A stretch of DNA of 64,000 nucleotides from Anaerolineales bacterium (GTDB lineage Bacteria > Chloroflexota > Anaerolineae > Anaerolineales > Villigracilaceae). The DNA lies in assembly GCA_014379595.1 (NCBI GenBank), contig JACMLM010000016.1:1-64000 (forward strand). The letters run 5' to 3'. Below the pieces are notes generated by a model. That model did no database searches, was not told the DNA's origin, and saw only the letters and a list, made by a program, of their open reading frames with translations. Shown here one piece after another: positions 60,049 to 64,000 of this stretch. Position 1 is the first letter of the stretch, and each line of letters starts with the position of its first letter. Made by a program: the position numbers and the translations under genes.

Positions 60049-60489
60049 CTATTTTTTTACAGTTTGCCATAATATTTGGTTGATATGCCCATCTTGAGAC
60101 TTTATATTCTCATATGACTTTTGCATGATTTGCTCAAGGATCGGCAGCTCTACAGCGCTCAGCCGCTTGATATAAATACAGTACCCAGTAGTGGTATGTT
60201 TACCTAACTTAGACAGCAATTCAGGGTAGCGTGCTGTGCCGTCCATCAAGTAAATGGTAGTCTTACCTTTTTTTGGATGAAAGCCAAGAATATGACCGTC
60301 GCCTTCGCGCCCGCTGTCGTATTTGTAATGGTAGCTATCAAACCCGAGAGTGCCCGCATTCCATAGCTTTGGCTTATGCCCGCTTATTCGCTGCATCATT
60401 TCAATAAGCACCTGGCTATCTTTTGCGGTTTGCTCATCAAGTGAAGCAATATAGTCTTTGACTGAATTGTCGTTTTTAGGATCTGTCAT
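60049..60489 (-). CDS. DUF1801 family protein
   Basis: A 146-residue protein matching DUF1801/YdhG-type: VKDYIASLDEQTAKDSQVLIEMMQRISGHKPKLWNAGTLGFDSYHYKYDSG, GHILGFHPKKGKTTIYLMDG, HTTTGYCIYIKRLSAVELPILEQIMQKSY. AGAGGATAG precedes the ATG. The fold is that of small iron- or heavy-metal-responsive SRPBCC-adjacent proteins but no function is known. It is 13 bp from the DHFR-like gene, so the two are co-transcribed. Confidence 0.85.
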   Translation of the reverse strand: MTDPKNDNSVKDYIASLDEQTAKDSQVLIEMMQRISGHKPKLWNAGTLGFDSYHYKYDSGREGDGHILGFHPKKGKTTIYLMDGTARYPELLSKLGKHTTTGYCIYIKRLSAVELPILEQIMQKSYENIKSQDGHINQILWQTVKK

Positions 60490-60502
60490 TTTAACTATCC
60501 TC

Positions 60503-61057
60503 TCATCTTTTTATCGGTTCATAGTAGAGCATTATTGCGCCACAACCAAATGTTTTTGTTTTTAAGAGCTTCAAATCAATTCTGTCCTTGATGTTTTTAA
60601 ACAAGGGCAAGCCGTTTCCTAAAACAGTTGGCAGAACATTAAGCTGGTATTCATCAATCAAGTCAAGTTGTGTTAACGCTACGATTAAACTTGGGCTGCC
60701 CACTAGAATGTTTTTGCCTGTTTGTTGTTTGAGATCTGAAATTTCTTCTTTAATGATTTCCTTTTTCAACGTTGAGTTTTTCCAGGTGACATTATTCAGC
60801 GTGCGGGAATAGACAATCTTTGAAATATTATCTATCGATAATGCAAAATCATCCATGGGTTTGTTACCCGTAGGGTCTTTTACGACAGATGGCCAATAAC
60901 TTTCCATCAATTGATAGGTAATCCTTCCGTAGATAAGGGTGCCTGCATTCCTTAATACCTCACTATAATGTTCATGGATTTCCTCATCTGCAATCCCGGC
61001 CTCGTGGTTGCAAAACCCGTCCAGTGTCATATTCATTCCTGCAATTAGTTTTCTCAT
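60503..61057 (-). CDS. DHFR/RibD C-terminal family reductase
   Basis: A 184-residue protein similar to YyaP-type proteins: MRKLIAGMNMTLDGFCNHEAG, NAGTLIYGRITYQLMESYWPSV, SKIVYSRTLNN, GKNILVGSPSLIVALTQLDLIDEYQLNVLPTVLGNGLPLFKN. It has the NADPH-binding fold of dihydrofolate reductase and the RibD C-terminal domain. It is not likely to be the housekeeping DHFR. Gene 60049 follows it, 13 bp away. Confidence 0.9.
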   Translation of the reverse strand: MRKLIAGMNMTLDGFCNHEAGIADEEIHEHYSEVLRNAGTLIYGRITYQLMESYWPSVVKDPTGNKPMDDFALSIDNISKIVYSRTLNNVTWKNSTLKKEIIKEEISDLKQQTGKNILVGSPSLIVALTQLDLIDEYQLNVLPTVLGNGLPLFKNIKDRIDLKLLKTKTFGCGAIMLYYEPIKR

Positions 61058-61240
61058 CGCTATAGCCTCCGAAGGTTACTGTCTAAAAAAATATCATGAT
61101 TGGAAAAAAATTATGGTTTAAATAGTAACAGACAGAATTATAAAGAACAAATGTTCTGTGGTCAAGTGAGATCAAATGGTTCAGTCTGAACCAGGATGGA
61201 CCATTCCTTGATATCAGGGATCCTCTCTTACATACAATCC

Positions 61241-61334
61241 GTAGGGGCGACCCGTCAGGCGCAAACAAAATTGAATCCAAGCATGGACTCATTGCAAGAA
61301 ATGACCACCAATGTCATTGGAGGGTCGCCCCTAC
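61241..61334. mobile_element. MITE-like element
   Basis: GTAGGGGCGACCC at 61241-61253 and its inverse GGGTCGCCCCTAC at 61322-61334 bound a 94-bp element with no ORF. It lies 41 bp before the P-loop kinase start. Confidence 0.8.
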
Positions 61335-61375
61335 TTATTAAAAAGGAGGCGATTATCCCCTATAATATAAGAATC

Positions 61376-61912
61376 ATGGGTAAAAGAAATTATCTTATCG
61401 AAGGAGTCTCTGGCACGGGCAAAACCTCGGTGGCTGAAGAATTGCAGCGGCGTGGTTATCACGTCCTCCACGGTGACCGGGAGTTGAAATATTGGGGCGA
61501 TCCAAAGACAAGGGAACCGGTAAATGAACCTGTCCATGAGAGCGAGAGGGACAAGGCCGTATGGCAACAGGAACATCAACTTTGGGATATAGACAAAGTT
61601 AAATCCGTGATCGCTGATCATAGCAAGGCAATCTCTTTCTTCTGCGGTGGTTCGAGAAATTTTTCAAAATTCATAGATTTATTGGACGGCGTTTTCGTTC
61701 TTAATGTTGAAGACATTGAAACAATATATCGGCGGCTTGATGAGCGTGTGGCACGGGATCCAACTGACTTCGGCGGAAAACCAGAGGAGAAGGAACTCGT
61801 TGCGCGAATGCATCGAACGAAAGAAGACACACCCAGCAGTGGCATCGTAATCGATGCCACACAGCCGCTCCTCAGCGTGGTGGACGAAATCCTTAGCCAC
61901 GTCCGACCGTAG
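61376..61912 (+). CDS. P-loop kinase-like NTPase
   Basis: A 178-residue protein starting MGKRNYLIEGVSGTGKTSVAEEL. Walker A GVSGTGKTS at 10-18, then HVLHGDRELKYWGDP (substrate region), FFCGGSRNFSKFIDLLDGVFVLNVE and ETIYRRLDERVA, similar to AAA_17/shikimate-kinase-like nucleoside kinases. The open frame extends 60 codons upstream across the MITE-like element. I start at ATG 61376, where homology begins. Its TATAAT at 61361-61366 lies 9 nt ahead. No Shine-Dalgarno. Confidence 0.85.
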   Translation: MGKRNYLIEGVSGTGKTSVAEELQRRGYHVLHGDRELKYWGDPKTREPVNEPVHESERDKAVWQQEHQLWDIDKVKSVIADHSKAISFFCGGSRNFSKFIDLLDGVFVLNVEDIETIYRRLDERVARDPTDFGGKPEEKELVARMHRTKEDTPSSGIVIDATQPLLSVVDEILSHVRP

Positions 61913-61951
61913 GTAGAACGCAGACGTTTATTTTTGTTTAATTTCCAATCT

Positions 61952-62056
61952 AATAAACCCTAAAGGTCTGCTTTGCTTAAATACGATAATTTAAAGCAAT
62001 AGATCTGAGCAGTTAGGAAATTTATTTGCGAAAGAGACCTTTAGGGTCTTTCTTTT
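61952..62056. repeat. Structured intergenic element
   Basis: CCCTAAAGGTCT at 61958-61969 pairs with AGACCTTTAGGG at 62035-62046. Inside, TTGCTTAAAT and ATTTAAAGCAA form a second stem around a 6-nt loop. The outer stem is followed by TCTTTCTTTT, a possible terminator for the kinase gene. Confidence 0.55.
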
Positions 62057-62117
62057 CAAAAAATATTTAGAAGTTTCTTAATTGAAATTACCCCAAATAT
62101 CTTAGTTCTCTAGTAAG

Positions 62118-63494
62118 TTAGATAACCTCAAGAGGAGAATTATTTATCTTTAATTCTAATTTTCTTTTTGCTTCAATATGCCGACTATCAGATTCTGACA
62201 GTAAATTTCTCGAGGTAATACCGTTAAGCAGAGCATACAATACTTTTCCATGCATTGCAGTAAATTTAGGTGGAACTGCCTCTCCTATCATTTCGCGAAT
62301 ATTTGAGTGCCCCCATTTCTTAAGTGCATCTCCCCATTTAAATTCTTTTGGAAATGTTTGTAAATAAGCACATTCCAAAGGACTCAACACACGATTCTGA
62401 TTTGGGTGGATAGTAAAATGACTCCCGACATGGCCACTGGCCGTTGTAATTGTTGCAGCGGGAAGATTTAGATTCATTCTTCTATAACTAGATGTCTTGA
62501 AACCCTTAATTAACCTATATCTACCATTCCTTGACTTAATCACGGGGCGAGGTAATGGTCGATTACAGGATGGGCAATTTGCTCGACTCAGTACTATATC
62601 GGTTTCTCCACAATTTAAACAAGTCAAGTTTTGCCAAGCACTTGAACCATTATTTTTTGGTATTTCTGCGACCATCTCATATCTTTTAGAATCCCAAACT
62701 GGTACAAAATGAAGTCCATTTGCATAATCGCTTTTTGCTGTCTCTAAAGATTTTGCATCAAGAACTGGTAAATTAAAAGACTTAAATGCCTCACCAATGG
62801 TAATAGGGCGTTTCTTACTACCTATTGAGTGCGTAGGTTTTGGAAATGGAATAAGTTTTTTTTCATCTAAAATGTTTAAGAATTTGATGTCTTTCCTAAT
62901 AAAAGTGAAAAAAACTCTTTTCCGTGTTTGAGGAACTCCATATTCACATAAATCTATTAAGAGATAATAAGGCTTGTAGGATGACGCTAAACTAGTAGTT
63001 AACAATTCAGCCATAGTAATCGGAGTTTTAGTCTTTGGATCACGTACTAAGCGTCCGAGAAAAGCTGGAACATTCTCCACAACTATCAATTTAGGTCGTA
63101 ATTCTTTAGCAACTTCAGCAATAATTAGAGATAATAAATTCCTTGTATCTCTCATACCATGGTCAGGGTTATTTGACTTTCCTCTATCGCCTCGGGCGCT
63201 ACTAAATCCTTGGCATGGCGGACAGGCGCAGAGCAAATCAAGTTCATCACCAAAATTATCTTTATAAGTTTTGACAACATCTCTCCATGTGGTATTTAAG
63301 TCGCCCTTAACTAAATGAGCATCTGGATGATTAAGCCCGCAAACCTCTAGTCTGCGTTCATCTAGCTCTGCCATAACCTTAAAATCAAAACCCGCTAATT
63401 TATAGCCCACATCTCCCGCACCACAGTTCGAAAACAAGCTTACGGCATTTCTAACAATGCTTTTCTTAATTTTCTTTGGCTGCTTCTGCGTCAT
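62118..63494 (-). CDS. DNA (cytosine-5-)-methyltransferase with zinc-ribbon-like insert
   Basis: A 458-residue C5 methyltransferase. SAM motif LFSNCGAGDVGYKLAGF (the usual LFSGxGG), the catalytic CPPCQGFSSARG (C94), ENVPAF (140-145), QTRKRVFF (189-196) and the C-terminal LSPLECAYLQTFP. In the target-recognition region (about 285-320) is a zinc-ribbon-like C292-xx-C295 ... C307-xx-C310. The insert may affect target choice. The gene is AT-rich compared with the rest. No restriction endonuclease gene is identifiable in the window; a partial gene lies 200 bp upstream on the same strand. Confidence 0.93.
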   Translation of the reverse strand: MTQKQPKKIKKSIVRNAVSLFSNCGAGDVGYKLAGFDFKVMAELDERRLEVCGLNHPDAHLVKGDLNTTWRDVVKTYKDNFGDELDLLCACPPCQGFSSARGDRGKSNNPDHGMRDTRNLLSLIIAEVAKELRPKLIVVENVPAFLGRLVRDPKTKTPITMAELLTTSLASSYKPYYLLIDLCEYGVPQTRKRVFFTFIRKDIKFLNILDEKKLIPFPKPTHSIGSKKRPITIGEAFKSFNLPVLDAKSLETAKSDYANGLHFVPVWDSKRYEMVAEIPKNNGSSAWQNLTCLNCGETDIVLSRANCPSCNRPLPRPVIKSRNGRYRLIKGFKTSSYRRMNLNLPAATITTASGHVGSHFTIHPNQNRVLSPLECAYLQTFPKEFKWGDALKKWGHSNIREMIGEAVPPKFTAMHGKVLYALLNGITSRNLLSESDSRHIEAKRKLELKINNSPLEVI

Positions 63495-63694
63495 TAACTA
63501 TGAATCCTGCAAATTGTATTGGCATTCTTGGAAAAAGAAAAATGATTAGTTTCTTATATATCAGTGGGTTTACTGTAACAGAACATTTGAACTAATTATA
63601 AACCAATTTCTAATTAATACCTTAATTAGGTAATAACATATAAATTAGGTTTCTAGCTTTAAGGCTCAAAAATAAATCTACTTACCTTTTGATA

Positions 63695-64000
63695 CTATTT
63701 CGTCCTTTTATTAACTGTATCTATATCCTTATTCCTTGCTTCCATTGCTTCTATCAATTTTTTGACGCGAGGATCATTTGGATTCTTCTTTCGGACTCTA
63801 CCTAACATTTCCTTGTATATTTTTTCATTTCTTTCTAATAACTCTAACCAAGTATATATTTCATACTCTTGATTAGATTTTATGGCATCCATTAAGCCCT
63901 TTGCATCCTCAGTTACTTTACCATTGTAAATTAACAAAGACTTAACAGTTGCTAAAATATTTCTCTCCAATTCACTTTCTTTTATTCGAACATGATAGGC
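63695..64000 (-). CDS. Partial CDS, C-terminus, unknown
   Basis: An open minus-strand frame ends at 63695 and continues off the right edge through TTG 63968-63970 to codons for AYHVRIKESELERN, so the true start is not in the window. The visible 102 residues are highly charged and helical (NEKIYKEMLGRVRKKNPNDPRVKKLIEAMEARN). It lies 200 bp from the methyltransferase on the same strand and could be a partner, but nothing identifies it. Low GC. Confidence 0.6.
   Translation of the reverse strand, partial: AYHVRIKESELERNILATVKSLLIYNGKVTEDAKGLMDAIKSNQEYEIYTWLELLERNEKIYKEMLGRVRKKNPNDPRVKKLIEAMEARNKDIDTVNKRTK

Overview
The window reads as chromosomal DNA of a free-living bacterium, most likely a member of the Chloroflexota (class Anaerolineae). 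This placement is inferred, not proven. The reasons are the many short Thr/Pro-rich lipoproteins, a clostripain-like peptidase, an NBR1-type Ig lipoprotein, the AmrB/Memo gene next to priA, and a cdaA-ybbR-der gene order. Genes are dense on both strands, intergenic spacers often carry strong hairpin terminators, and many families of interspersed inverted repeats are present.

Layout. 1-5.2 kb (minus): a signalling and transport cluster with a solute-binding-like lipoprotein, two MacB/LolD-type ABC ATPases (one fused to a cyclic-nucleotide-binding domain), a receiver-GAF-histidine kinase, a stand-alone receiver and the start of another protein. No permease is visible. 5.2-7.2 kb: uppP and tgt. 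7.4-18.3 kb: accessory genes, including a lipoprotein, a MocR-type regulator that has His in place of the PLP lysine, a methyltransferase, several secreted or lipoprotein genes (one with WD40 repeats), DUF2255 and DUF2721. 18.3-37.2 kb: mostly housekeeping, with recJ, an SDR, a HypA-like protein, rnpB (minus), coaE with an extra C-terminal domain, cdaA-cdaR-der-DUF3054, an ECF sigma/anti-sigma pair with a NUDIX gene, the clostripain-like peptidase, two lipoproteins with the same leader, amrB and priA.

37.2-51.9 kb: a beta-helix lipoprotein, an NBR1-like lipoprotein, then a coherent minus-strand locus (SigK-type sigma, RskA-type anti-sigma, DUF4331, TPR protein, NicO-type metal transporter). 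Next come a C39-like peptidase gene broken by an exact 13-bp tandem duplication, an iron-permease-family protein, and a LacI regulator with matching operators before itself and before a ParB-like gene.

51.9-64 kb: a membrane protein with two TIR-type domains, divergent from an alpha/beta hydrolase; a sorbosone-dehydrogenase-like lipoprotein; a REP-associated tyrosine transposase flanked by its likely REP elements; a small DUF1801/DHFR-like pair; a P-loop kinase behind a MITE-like repeat; and, at the AT-rich right end, a C5 cytosine methyltransferase with a zinc-ribbon-like insert and a partial gene.

The observations most worth following are the tandem TIR membrane protein, the lysine-less MocR regulator, the recurrent -10 boxes 6-8 nt before start codons (leaderless transcripts), the sigma/anti-sigma/DUF4331/TPR/NicO locus, and the frameshifting 13-bp duplication. 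No CRISPR array, tRNA, 16S/23S rRNA or prophage was seen.
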